A DNA stretch of 64,000 nucleotides from Hypericum androsaemum. Lineage: Eukaryota; Streptophyta; Magnoliopsida; Malpighiales; Hypericaceae. Below the pieces are notes generated by a model. It saw only the letters and a list, made by a program, of their open reading frames with translations, ran no database searches and was not told where the DNA came from. The position numbers and the translations under genes are program-made. Where the stretch lies: positions 21,882,221 to 21,946,220 of the forward strand of contig OZ023181.1 of assembly GCA_963995505.1 (NCBI GenBank), written 5' to 3'. Within the stretch, counting starts at the first letter, position 1, and each line of letters starts with the position of its first letter. Below, piece after piece: positions 32,339-43,928 of the stretch.

Positions 32339-32933
32339 TTTTTAGGTAACCAATGAATATACTTTGGAGGAAGGATCTCTTTTCTGGGTCTTTCACCCTG
32401 TCCTAAGCTTAATTTTTCTAAGGCTTTTATTAGACCGTTGATTTCTACCTTAGCGTGATTTTCTTCTTTTAGTCTTTTGATATTTTCTGCTAACTTCTCT
32501 AATTCGCCTAAGACTGGTTTTAGTTCTACCTCGTTTCTTTTAGGTTTTTCTATAAGTGTACTTAATTTTTTAATTTCTAAGATGATCTGTTCGTTCTGAT
32601 TTTTAATATAATTTTGATTTTCTACCGAGACTTTTAACAATCCTTCTACTCCCGTAAGTGCTTCTGTCAAGTTATGATGATTTTTAATAGTTAGTTCCCT
32701 TTCGACTTCTAAGTGACTTCCTAGACTAATTATTAGATCTGTTAAACTATTGAGATGATTATTATTACTGTGTAACTTGTGTTCAAAAGTTCTATCAAAA
32801 CGACAAATTAACTCGTGTCCTTCTAATATTATTTTTGATTTTTCTCTGGAGCCAAGTTCTAAATCTAAGTAGGCCAGATTTTTTTACTCGTCGCAATTTT
32901 GTAAATTGTGCTCAAGGGTAGAGGTGATGTCAA
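32335..32933 (-). pseudogene. EPRV ORF1 (copy 1), one-base deletion
   Basis: Same frame as the open ORF1 at 61091-61690, but a base is missing near 32880 (AAAAAAATCTGG where the open copy has AAAAAACATCTGG), breaking it about 22 codons in. The remaining frame is helical and coiled-coil-like. Confidence 0.8.
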
Positions 32934-33200
32934 TTATGGTGAATAGTTTTCCCAGTTAGTCCAGTTCTAGCTTCCCCTTAGGAATAACAAGCCTTATTAG
33001 TAAAGATAATTTAGAACATAAAAGTAAATAGACAAAGTACATAAACAGTACTAATAAACAGCTAATCCCAAATTAGAATCACAACCGATACAGATAATCT
33101 TGGTTTCACACAAGCGGGTTCTCAGTGTAATGAGGATTTATGCCTAGCATGGTTACCTTTAACCGAGCCTGTCTTGTTCTTTTAACCTCGAAAATTGTTA

Positions 33201-33215
33201 CTGGCTCTGATACCA
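33201..33215 (-). promoter_or_regulatory. tRNA-Met primer-binding site (copy 1)
   Basis: TGGTATCAGAGCCAG on the minus strand, complementary to the 3' end of plant initiator tRNA-Met. It primes minus-strand synthesis in all Caulimoviridae and marks a discontinuity in virion DNA. It sits about 270 bases before ORF1. Confidence 0.92.
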
Positions 33216-33216
33216 A

Positions 33217-33645
33217 TAGGGGGGTGAGTAACCGGTACGAGAGTGTGAGGATAGAGAGAGCTTACAGTGGTAGGAGGTGCGTGCCGACGGGCTCTATGTG
33301 CAATCGCCGGTTCGACTGACTCTGACTCCTTTTTTGGGCCCAAAAGCCCCTCGGGCTTCTTCAAGAGCCTCGGCAAAACTATAATAGCCTTTATATAGAG
33401 GCTGATTACATAAGATGTATTTTCTAACTGTATCGAAGCTATTAAACACTCCTGTTTTTAGACCTCTATATATTACATAATGAGTAAACTTCTTTTTATA
33501 GGTCTTAGGAGTATTTTCTGAAAAATACATACTAAGGGCGTTTAAGCACTGTACTTTAAAGTTAGTAGCAGCTCCTGCTGTCTGTATATGCCACAGGTTG
33601 TCGAGAAGACATTGTTGTGACCTGTCTATAGATAACCCTGGGAAG
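33217..33645 (-). pseudogene. Leader piece joined to an ORF4 fragment
   Basis: 33217-33329 is the leader between the A-tract and the primer site. At 33330-33336 it is joined, through a T-run, to an internal ORF4 segment (33336-33645, from 'GLSIDRSQQ' to 'EEARGAFGP'), still on the minus strand. At about 33645 the orientation flips. The same joints occur at 41576-42003. Confidence 0.85.
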
Positions 33646-34781
33646 AACCAGCCCAGCTTATTCTTCGCCATGAAGATACAATTAGATAGCTGGAAGCCCA
33701 GATTGTACATCTTCAACAACAAAATGAACAGCAGATTAGACACCTGGAGGAAAAAAGACAAGAAGCTGAACAAAAGGCTTTAACAGCTGGAGTTACAGCT
33801 CAAAAGAATGAACATACCATAACCATTATGGAGAAGATGGTGGCCAAACTCAATAAATCAGGAACAGAACTAAGAAGAAAACTAGACGACACTGAGTTAA
33901 AACTGTCAACATCAAAAAGCCCCAGCAGAGACTTTCTACAGCTAAAAGCTAGACTACTCGATCTCCCAGCTCAACAGGTTCTACAGCCTCTCTTTGATGA
34001 ATGGCCTGAAGGAGAAGAATTAATAAAAAAGAAAACCGAAGAAGGCCATATTGAAGATCTAGTCACAGCCCAGCAAGATTTAGTACGAATCCATTTCAAA
34101 GAAGCAAATTGGAGTTTCCAGGGGGTGGATATATCACAGAAACCCTACAGCCTAGACAACAGAACGGTGGGACTCTTAAAGTTACACGTAGATCTGAACA
34201 AAACAGATTTACCAGCTAAACTTATCCTAAAGTTTTATCACTTAGGGATGATAGATGTTATGATCCTAAAATTAGAAGAGGATGGAAAGATGGAAGATAT
34301 TCTCCAATGGTTCGGGGAAAAATTCTTTCTAATAGCAGGAAATATGGCGGTTCGAGGATGGATCTTCTGCCTCATTGATTCAACTCTCCCAAGAGTAACA
34401 GAGTTCACTACCATCCCAAGCAAGAAGAGGATAATTCTGCTAGACGAAACAGAATTCAAAGAAACAGAATTAAACTTAGATGCCCCCTCTCCTTATGATC
34501 TCGCTGAGATTAAAAACCTAGAAGTCTATAGATTGCTTCAGAACCCAGCCTGTCTGCCCACACCGCGAGGATGGAAGAATCTCCGACTCCTCGGAGAAGG
34601 ACACTATACACAGATTTGGAGCACGGACCAATGGCGTATGATTTTACCACATAGTGGTGACGGAGGTCTTCTAGAGGAGAGCCACATCATCCACCTAGAA
34701 GATGAACGACAGATGGAACTAGAAGCTGCTAGTATAACAAGTGGCGACATATCTATCCCAGACACGCATAGAGCCTACTAA
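33646..34781 (+). pseudogene. Inverted ORF4 C-terminal two-thirds (+ strand)
   Basis: Starts inside the coiled-coil region ('EEPAQLILRHEDTI' in a frame before 33828) and runs to the natural ORF4 stop at 34779-34781. A stop at 33781 separates the first part from the 317-residue open piece beginning at 33828. The viroplasmin-like domain is absent. Confidence 0.85.
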
Positions 34782-35250
34782 TAATTATCACAGACAAAGA
34801 ATTGACATTTGTGCCAATTATTATACTTTTTACTAGTCTTAGTGCGCAACTTTTAGTAGTGCGCCTGTGAATTATTAGGCTTAGTGCGCCAGACAACTGT
34901 AAGTTACTTTTAGTAGTGCGCCTATGAGCGTACGCAAGAGAATTCTAGAGTTTCTCTGCCTCTGGCGCTCCTTCTATATAAGGAGCCCTCCATTCTTGTA
35001 AAAATCATCGGAAAAAATATACACAAATTTTCACCCCCCTCATGAGTACTTAAACCTCTCTGTTTTCCCTTCTTAGTTCATAGTTCTTAAGCTCCCAGAT
35101 CTTCAGATCGATAAGCCTTATTAAAAAAAAAAAAAAAAGAGTCAGAGTCAGTCGAACCGGCGATTGCACATAGAGCCCGTCGGCACGCACCTCCTACCAC
35201 TGTAAGCTCTCTCTATCCTCACACTCTCGTACCGGCCACTCACCCCCCTA
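34782..35250 (+). promoter_or_regulatory. Inverted viral promoter and leader (+ strand)
   Basis: GTGCGC repeat sites, TATA box CTATATAAGG at 34974-34983, leader with a run of about 16 A near 35123, ending CACTCACCCCCCTA at 35249. It faces rightward into an RNase H fragment and then an inverted leader at 35551. Confidence 0.82.
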
Positions 35251-35550
35251 TCCTCTTACCACAGATTATATTATTATAGAATGTGATGGAATAAAGAAGG
35301 ATGGGGAGCAGTAATGATCTGCAAACCACATAAATATGCAGAAAAATACACGGAAAGAATAGTAGCATACGCTAGTGGTAATTTTAATAAAGCCGGTATG
35401 AACTGGACTAGCCTAGATTTTGAAATACAGGCATTAATAAACGCATTAGACAAGTTCAAATTATATATAAATAAGGAATTTACAGTAAGAACGGATTAAG
35501 TTTTTAAAAAATGAAAATAGCAAAAAGATAAATCGAACTAGATGGATTAA
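35251..35550 (+). pseudogene. RNase H fragment between inverted leaders
   Basis: Encodes pieces of the RNase H ('MICKPHKYAEKYTERI', 'YASGNFNKAG') in + orientation. One G is missing near 35291 and 16 bases near 35499 compared with the sister fragment at 43605-43928. Confidence 0.82.
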
Positions 35551-35754
35551 TAGGGGGGTGAGTGGCCGGTACGAGAGTGTGAGGATAGAGAGAGCTTACA
35601 GTGGTAGGAGGTGCGTGCCGACGGGCTCTATGTGCAATCGCCGGTTCGACTGACTCTGACTCTTTTTTTTTCTTTTTTTTTATTTTTAATAAGGCTTATC
35701 GATCTAAAGATCTAGGAGCTTAAGAACTATGAACTAAGTAGGGAAAACAGAGAA
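35551..35754 (-). promoter_or_regulatory. Leader fragment (copy 2, minus)
   Basis: Begins at the GGGGGGTGAGTGG motif and runs to AAAACAGAGA, where it is joined at about 35754 to ORF4 coding sequence, skipping the TATA box and the last two-thirds of ORF4. Confidence 0.8.
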
Positions 35755-36429
35755 GGGTCTAACTACTTCTGGTTCAATAAAAAAGTTGGGCCCAAAAGCC
35801 CCTCGGGCTTCTTTCAGAGCCTCGGCAAAACTATAATAGCCTTTATATAGAGGCTGATTACATAAGATGTATTTTCTAACTGTATCGAAGCTATTAAACA
35901 CTCCTGTTTTTAGACCTCTATATATTACATAATGAGTAAACTTCTTTTTATAGGTCTTAGGAGTATTTTCTGAAAAATACATACTAAGGGCGTTTAAGCA
36001 CTGTACTTTAAAGTTAGTAGCAGCTCCTGCTGTCTGTATATGCCACAGGTTATCGAGAAGACATTGTTGTGACCTGTCTATAGATAACCCTTGGAAGGGT
36101 CTAAATTTTTTATTCCCTATATCTTGGAATTCGGCTAAGGAAATTGTTCCGAATTTAATCTGTTTATGCTGTGAAAAGGTTGGATTCGCAGAGGGCACTG
36201 AAGCACCACTTGCATTCCCTTCTATATAAACTGGCATTGCCAAATTATTTATGTATATAATGTTAGCTGGGAGACCAGCTGCTTCTGTTTGTATGGTCTG
36301 TATACTTGGCTCTTCTTTTTTCTGTGGAGTCTGTGGCGTAATGGGGCTTTGGGTACTTGGCCCTTCGCCTTCCATTTTCTCTTTGCCCTTAGGCTTAATA
36401 ACTCGTTTCTTCATCTTATTTTCCTGCAT
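35755..36429 (-). pseudogene. EPRV ORF4 (copy 2), 3'-truncated
   Basis: Retains the N-terminus and the viroplasmin-like domain up to 'EPEVVRPFS', then runs a few codons into leader sequence before a stop at 35734. The coiled coil and C-terminus are lost. First ATG at 36429. Confidence 0.85.
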
Positions 36430-39400
36430 TATTAAAAAACTTATTAATGCTTCTGGATAATAAATCTGCGAGACTATTATTTTTCCCTTTAATATGCTCA
36501 AATTCTATGGAATATCCACTGCCTTGTATTAAGTTTTGTAAGTTAATCCATCTAGTTCGATTTATCTTTTTGCTATTTTCATTTTTAAAAAACTTAACTA
36601 TAGCTTCGCAATCCGTTCTTACTGTAAATTCCTTATTTATATATAAGTTGAACTTGTCTAATGCGTTTATTAATGCCTGTATTTCAAAATCTAGGCTAGT
36701 CGAGTTCATACCGGCTTTATTAAAATTACCACTAGCGTATGCTGCTATTCTTTCCGTGTATTTGTCTACATATTTATGTGGTTTGCAGATCATTACTGCT
36801 CCCCATCCTTCTTTACTTCCATCACATTCTATAATAATATAATCTGTGGTAAGAGGTAATTCTAAGGGTTTTATCTTCCGAACCTCTTGTTTGATTTTCT
36901 TAACTAATTCTATGTCCTCTTTATTGAAATTTCTTTGACCATTTTTGGACGTTTTACTGTATAAAGGTCCTGTTAATTTTCTAAGATTTGGAATAAATTT
37001 TGTTGCATAATTCATGATCCCTAAGAAAGCTTGTATTTGTTTCAGACCTTCTAATTTATCCGGAAAACTAAGAATTTTTTCGGCTATATGTGGTTGTAAT
37101 TCTATTTTACCGTTTCCTATTTCTAAGCCCAAAAAGGAAATTTTTCTTTTAAATAATTCCATTTTCTTCTTACTTAATACTATCCCTTGTTTTACTACTT
37201 CTTCAAAAATTACAGCTAAATGTTGTTCATGTTCAGTAACCGAGTTACTGGCTATGAGGATATCGTCAATATATACTAGGCAAAAGGCATATTTTAGAAA
37301 AATACTATCCATAAACCTTTGAAAAACTGCGAGTGCATTTTTTAAGCCAAAACTAAGGACATTCCACTCAAAATGTCCTTCTGGACATGTGAAAGCTGTC
37401 CATGGTTTAAACCATTCTTCTAATTGTAGCTGATTGTATCCTTATTTTAGATCGAATTTACTAAATATCTTTTTATTCTGAATTAATCCTATAAGATTAT
37501 CTTTGTTTGGAATATTATACGCATCATCTATTGTATTATCGTTTAACCTTTTATAATTATATACTATTCTAGCCTTTCCTCGTTTGATTTCACTATGGTT
37601 TCTAACTATGAAAGCCGCTGTTCTATGTGGACTTTCTGACCTTCGAATTAAATTTTGTTTAAGCATTTCGGGGATTTGATTCCTAAATTCGTCCCTATCT
37701 AGGGGGCTATAATCGATATTTGCAGTTACTATTCGGATATCAGGGTTTTTAATTTTTATTTTTGCTAAAAAGTTTACTCTAGATTTTGTTATATCATCTC
37801 CTATTAATCCTAATTTTTCTAATTTCTGAATTTTAGGGTAGTTTATGCTACTTTTTATATCTGGTCCTTTTTCTAAATCTTGTGACAACATTTTTCCTAA
37901 CATCTGATAAGCTTCATTTTCTATAGTACTTGACTGTACATTTGTTTTTGTTGTTAAAAAATCTAAGTGGGAGTGTCCACCACGCTTGCGCGCGAACTCT
38001 GATGTTTGAATATATTTATTAGTTGGAAAGGTATAAACATGTTTACTAATGGTAATGCAGTTACGGGCTATAGTAAGACTTCCATTAAGGCTACAAAGAA
38101 AGTTAATGCCTAGTAAAAACTCTTTACTACGAGTGCCTTCAGGGGCAATATTTACCTGTGGAAGATCATATTTAGTACTATAATTACCTGCAAAATCTAA
38201 AAATTGAATGCCAGTGGATTCTAAACAATGGGTTAACGTTAGTAATCTATTTTCTACTGTTCGAGTGGTGATATTGTATTTTAGTGGTGTATGGTATTGC
38301 CTAGGAACCATACTGTATCCTATTAAACTCTTCGTACTTCCTGTATCTAAAATGACTGTTAAATCGAGGAATTTATTATTTTCTAACCAGACTCTACATT
38401 TCAAGGTTATTAGACTAGCTATACAGTCATCGATTATAAATGCTTCTTCTTCTGCTACCTGTTCGGCCATGTGATTTTCTTCAATAATTTCATCAATACC
38501 TTCTTTATGTTTTCCCATATCTCTTTCTATTTCGAGTTTTCTTAATCTTTGTTTAATGAGTTCAATCTCTAATTCATGTTTTTCAATTCGTTCAGTATAA
38601 AAATTAAAATTGTTATCTTTAATTAATTCTTTTGTTCGTCCTGTTAAATCTGTTTCTATTTTATAGATCTTCTTTATGCATAGAAAGCAGATTTCTTTAA
38701 AGCAGTAATTACATTGATAACGTCTATCTATTACCGGATATAATTTACAGATATAACAGCTTATATGATTATTTCATCTATTTCTAATCCATTCGTGGGG
38801 ACATTCATTTTCCTCTGTATTCATATACGTATATGTTATTTTAGGAGGGTTTTCTTTGTCTGATTCACTGGTTATACTATAAACAGAGTTATCAGAATCG
38901 TTGGTTTTAATACTTTGTATTTCATATTCGTCTAACTGTTCTACTAAGTTAGATCTTTCTGCGTTTTTTGCCTTGTTAGGGCATCTATTTGCTAGGTGAT
39001 CTGGATCTCCGCAAATAAAAAAGGTACACTTCCTAGTCTTGGGTTTTTTCTTTACGTACTTATCTTTATTTTTCCATGGTTTATCTTTTCTATATGACGT
39101 ACTTTTCCTAAGATATTTTTTCTTACCTTTAGCTCTATCATAATATCCGTATGCTTGTGGCGTATAAACTGCTGTTTTACAGAAAGCCCAAGCTTGCCTT
39201 CGAATTTGTTCTTGCATAGTTGCTTCTTTACACTTTTCCTCTAATTTATTGAATACGTAGGTTATTCGTGGTCCTACACCTAATCCTTCTGTTAAGCCAT
39301 AGTCAGCTACCCAATCTTCATGTATAGATCTTCCTAAGTCTCCTGGTAATTTTATAAAATATCTATTACACAAATTATCATCCATAGCTCGTCCGGTTTG

Positions 39401-39922
39401 TGCTAGTAATCTAGCAAAGTCGGAGCTAAATTCTTTGATATACTTAAAGTCTGTTATACTTAATTGTTCTAGGTTCCTAACTGTCGTATCTTGTATAAAT
39501 GTATTTTCTTTTGCCGGGTCAACTCCTAATAACAAAATCCTAATCTGACTCGTAAAGTTATAAGGATTATCTCCTAATGATTTTAATGTATTAATTTCTT
39601 CGGGATTTTTAGCCTTTTTGCTTTGCCAAAATCCTAACGCTGTTGGTCCTAAGGTTGTTTCTAAATAAGAGAACATATCTATATCTGATCGTTTATTAGT
39701 TTCCCAATTTCTGACTACTGTTTGTTCCCATACCAGGACTTCGTCTGGCCATAACTGTGGATGTTGCTGTTCTACTAGTAACATATCAGAGCTATATAAT
39801 CGTCCAATTGGCATTCTAGATCCTCGACCTCTAAGATTAGATTCTCCTTGGTATGTAATAGATGGTGGAAGCCAGGGTTCTCTCCCTGATCTTTCTGTTC
39901 CAGATGTTCCTGGAGTTATCAA
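36416..39922 (-). pseudogene. EPRV ORF3 (copy 2), two stops and N-terminal deletion
   Basis: TAA at 37442-37444 in the RT (Ser codon in other copies) and TGA at 38774-38776 between the two Cys motifs (Gly codon elsewhere). The zinc knuckle has lost its CX2C first Cys ('CTFFICGDPDH'). The N-terminus is missing: ORF3 joins ORF2 through a junction at about 39920-40040 that also removes the C-terminal third of ORF2. Confidence 0.88.
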
Positions 39923-40698
39923 ATTAAAAAAAAAATTAAATGAATTAGTTTATGCCATTGTCTGGTGTTCCTAGTATTCCTATGCTTATTACAATATGTT
40001 AAAAGACCCACATCATACAAGATCAAGATCAAGTCGGTTCCTAGTATTCCTATGCTTATTACAAGGTTATTACCTATAAAATTTTCATACCCTCTTGTTT
40101 TCAGTCCTATTTTTAAATTTTTTAAGTCTTTAATATCTTTTAATACTGCGGGTGAACAGTAAAATAAAGCACTATTTTTACTCATATCTACTTCCATTCC
40201 TGCTATTATTGCTTTTTTTAAATCGGTTTGCCAAGATTTATCTAGAATTAAGACCAAAGCTTTCGTTCCTAATTCTTTCCTTCCTAGTCCTTTAATACCT
40301 ATGACAATTAACCCTATGTGTACAAAACGTTTTCCTGACTGTTTCAGACGTTTTAGAGTTTCTGGGGTAAATAATTCTATTTCTTCTGCGTTATCCACAA
40401 TTCTTAAGCTTTCTTCTCTATTACTTCTTACCAGTACTGTTCGTACATTAAGGAGTCCTGTCTGATATAGAGTTCTAGGATTTAAAGCATCTACCTGAGC
40501 ATTATTATATAGTTCTAGGTTTCGTTCGACATCTATTTCTTCTTCTAACTGAACTACATCCTGTGTACTATTACTTCCTGATCCTCTAAGCAGTCTTCCC
40601 AAAAATGAATCTGTTGAGATATTATCACTTACACTATTTCTAGCTGGTTCTGTTATAGTCCCAGTTCTATAAGGTCTTCCAGGGAATGGCGTTGTCAT
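39919..40698 (-). pseudogene. EPRV ORF2 movement protein (copy 2), C-terminal deletion
   Basis: Intact from ATG 40698 through 'NNLVISIGILG', then foreign codons from the junction and a stop at 39919. The junction contains two copies of TTCCTAGTATTCCTATGC around a short filler. It matches the fused copy at 60.3-60.4 kb except for a run of 9 A instead of 7, which here breaks the frame. Confidence 0.87.
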
Positions 40699-41293
40699 TT
40701 TTTAGGTAACCAATGAATATACTTTGGAGGAAGGATCTCTTTTCTGGGTCTTTCACCCTGTCCTAAGCTTAATTTTTCTAAGGCTTTTATTAGACCGTTG
40801 ATTTCTACCTTAGCGTGATTTTCTTCTTTTAGTCTTTTGATATTTTCTGCTAACTTCTCTAATTCGCCTAAGACTGGTTTTAGTTCTACCTCGTTTCTTT
40901 TAGGTTTTTCTATAAGTGTACTTAATTTTTTAATTTCTAAGATGATCTGTTCGTTCTGATTTTTAATATAATTTTGATTTTCTACCGAGACTTTTAACAA
41001 TCCTTCTACTCCCGTAAGTGCTTCTGTCAAGTTATGATGATTTTTAATAGTTAGTTCCCTTTCGACTTCTAAGTGACTTCCTAGACTAATTATTAGATCT
41101 GTTAAACTATTGAGATGATTATTATTACTGTGTAACTTGTGTTCAAAAGTTCTATCAAAACGACAAATTAACTCGTGTCCTTCTAATATTATTTTTGATT
41201 TTTCTCTGGAGCCAAGTTCTAAATCTAAGTAGGCCAGATTTTTTTACTCGTCGCAATTTTGTAAATTGTGCTCAAGGGTAGAGGTGATGTCAA
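40695..41293 (-). pseudogene. EPRV ORF1 (copy 2), frameshifted
   Basis: Carries the same one-base loss as copy 1 (AAAAAAATCTGG, near 41240). ATGA overlap with ORF2 retained. Confidence 0.8.
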
Positions 41294-41560
41294 TTATGGT
41301 GAATAGTTTTCCCAGTTAGTCCAGTTCTAGCTTCCCCTTAGGAATAACAAGCCTTATTAGTAAAGATAATTTAGAACATAAAAGTAAATAGACAAAGTAC
41401 ATAAACAGTACTAATAAACAGCTAATCCCAAATTAGAATCACAACCGATACAGATAATCTTGGTTTCACACAAGCGGGTTCTCAGTGTAATGAGGATTTA
41501 TGCCTAGCATGGTTACCTTTAACCGAGCCTGTCTTGTTCTTTTAACCTCAAAAATCGTTA

Positions 41561-41575
41561 CTGGCTCTGATACCA
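41561..41575 (-). promoter_or_regulatory. tRNA-Met primer-binding site (copy 2)
   Basis: TGGTATCAGAGCCAG on the minus strand, followed upstream by the CACTCACCCCCTA leader end. Confidence 0.92.
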
Positions 41576-42003
41576 ATAGGGGGTGAGTAACCGGTACGAG
41601 AGTGTGAGGATAGAGAGAGCTTACAGTGGTAGGAGGTGCGTGCCGACGGGCTCTATGTGCAATCGCCGGTTTGACTGACTCTGACTCTTTTTTTGGGCCC
41701 AAAAGCCCCTCGGGCTTCTTCAAGAGCCTCGGCAAAACTATAATAGCCTTTATATAGAGGCTGATTACATAAGATGTATTTTCTAACTGTATCGAAGCTA
41801 TTAAACACTCCTGTTTTTAGACCTCTATATATTACATAATGAGTAAACTTCTTTTTATAGGTCTTAGGAGTATTTTCTGAAAAATACATACTAAGGGCTT
41901 TTAAGCACTGTACTTTAAAGTTAGTAGCAGCTCCTGCTGTCTGTATATGCCACAGGTTGTCGAGAAGACATTGTTGTGACCTGTCTATAGATAACCCTGG
42001 GAA
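41576..42003 (-). pseudogene. Leader piece joined to an ORF4 fragment (repeat of 33217-33645)
   Basis: Same two joints as the block at 33.2 kb: leader to ORF4 at about 41691-41695, and orientation flip at about 42003. Small differences only (a shorter T-run, a Lys for Asn change in 'KALSMYF'). Confidence 0.85.
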
Positions 42004-43140
42004 GAACCAGCCCAGCTTATTCTTCGCCATGAAGATACAATTAGATAGCTGGAAGCCCAGATTGTACATCTTCAACAGCAAAATGAACAGCAGATTAGAC
42101 ACCTGGAGGAAAAAAGACAAGAAGCTGAACAAAAGGCTTTAACAGCTGGAGTTACAGCTCAAAAGAATGAACAGACCATAACCATTATGGAGAAGATGGT
42201 GGCCAAACTCAATAAATCAGGAACAGAACTAAGAAGAAAACTAGACGACACTGAGTTAAAACTGTCAACATCAAAAAGCCCCAGCAGAGACTTTCTACAG
42301 CTAAAAGCTAGACTACTCGATCTCCCAGCTCAACAGGTTTTACAGCCTCTCTTTGATGAATGGCCTGAAGGAGAAGAATTAATAAAAAAGAAAACCGAAG
42401 AAGGCCATATTGAAGATCTAGTCACAGCCCAGCAAGATTTAGTACGAATCTATTTCAAAGAAGCAAATTGGAGTTTCCAGGGGGTGGATATATCACAGAA
42501 ACCCTACAGCCTAGACAACAGAACGGTGGGACTCTTAAAGTTACACGTAGATCTGAACAAAACAGATTTACCAGCTAAACTTATCCTAAAGTTTTATCAC
42601 TTAGGGATGATAGATGTTATGATCCTAAAATTAGAAGAGGATGGAAAGATGGAAGATATTCTCCAATGGTTCGGGGAAAAATTCTTTCTAATAGCAGGAA
42701 ATATGGCAGTTCGAGGATGGATCTTCTGCCTCATTGATTCAACTCTCCCAAGAGTAACAGAGTTCACTACCATCCCAGGCAAGAAGAAGATAATTCTGCT
42801 AGACGAAACAGAATTCGAAGAAACAGAATTAAACTTAGATGCCCCCTCTCCTTATGATCTCGCTGCGATCAAAAATCTAGAAGTCTATAGATTGCTTCAG
42901 AACCCAGCCTGTCTGCCCACACCGCGAGGATGGAAGAATCTCCGACTCCTCGGAGAAGGACACTATACACAGATTTGGAGCACGGACCAATGGCGTATGA
43001 TTTTACCACATAGTGGTGACGGAGGTCTTCTAGAGGAGAGCCACATCATCCACCTAGAAGATGAACGACAGATGGAACTAGAAGCTGCTAGTATAACAAG
43101 TGGCGACATATCTATCCCAGACACGCATAGAGCCTACTAA
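42004..43140 (+). pseudogene. Inverted ORF4 C-terminal two-thirds (+ strand), second block
   Basis: Equivalent of 33646-34781, with the 317-residue open piece from 42187 to the natural stop. The same flip point deprives it of the viroplasmin-like domain. Forms the left arm of a large inverted repeat with 43929-45530. Confidence 0.85.
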
Positions 43141-43604
43141 TAATTATCACAGACAAAGAATTGACATTTGTGCCAATTATTGTACTTTTTACTAGTCTTA
43201 GTGCGCAACTTTTAGTAGTGCGCCTGTGAATTATTAGGCTTAGTGCGCCAGACAACTGTAAGTTACTTTTAGTAGTGCGCCTATGAGCGTACGCAAGAGA
43301 ATTCTAGAGTTTCTCTGCCTCTGGCGCTCCTTCTATATAAGAAGCCCTCCATTCTTGTAAAAATCATCGGAAAAAATATACACAAATTTTCACCCCCCTC
43401 ATGAGTACTTAAACCTCTCTGTTTTCCCTTCTTAGTTCATAGTTCTTAAGCTCTCAGATCTTCAGATCGATAAGCCTTATTAAAAAAAAAAAGAAAAAAG
43501 AGTCAGAGTCAGTCGAACCGGCGATTGCACATAGAGCCCGTCGGCACGCACCTCCTACCACTGTAAGCTCTCTCTATCCTCACACTCTCGTACCGGCCAC
43601 TCAC
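43141..43604 (+). promoter_or_regulatory. Inverted viral promoter and leader (+ strand), second block
   Basis: GTGCGC sites, TATA box CTATATAAGA at 43333-43342, leader ending CACTCACCCCCC at 43604. It points into the RNase H spacer and then into its own reverse complement. Confidence 0.82.
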
Positions 43605-43928
43605 CCCCCTATCCTCTTACCACAGATTATATTATTATAGAATGTGATGGAAGTAAAGAAGGATGGGGAGCAGTAATGATCTGCAAACCACATAAATATG
43701 CAGACAAATACACTGAAAGAATAGTAGCATACGCTAGTGGTAATTTTAATAAAGCCGGTATGAACTGGACTAGCCTAGATTTTGAAATACAGGCATTAAT
43801 AAACTCATTAGACAAGTTCAAATTATATATAAATAAGGAATTTACAGTAAGAATGGATTGCGAAGCTATAGTTAAGTTTTTAAAAAATGAAAATAGCAAA
43901 AAGATAAATCGAACTAGATGGATTAATA
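43605..43928 (+). pseudogene. RNase H fragment, second block (spacer of a palindrome)
   Basis: Same RNase H segment as 35251-35550 without its 1- and 16-base losses; the frame from 43676 is open through 'KKINRTRWIN' into the joined leader. About 324 bases. Confidence 0.83.
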
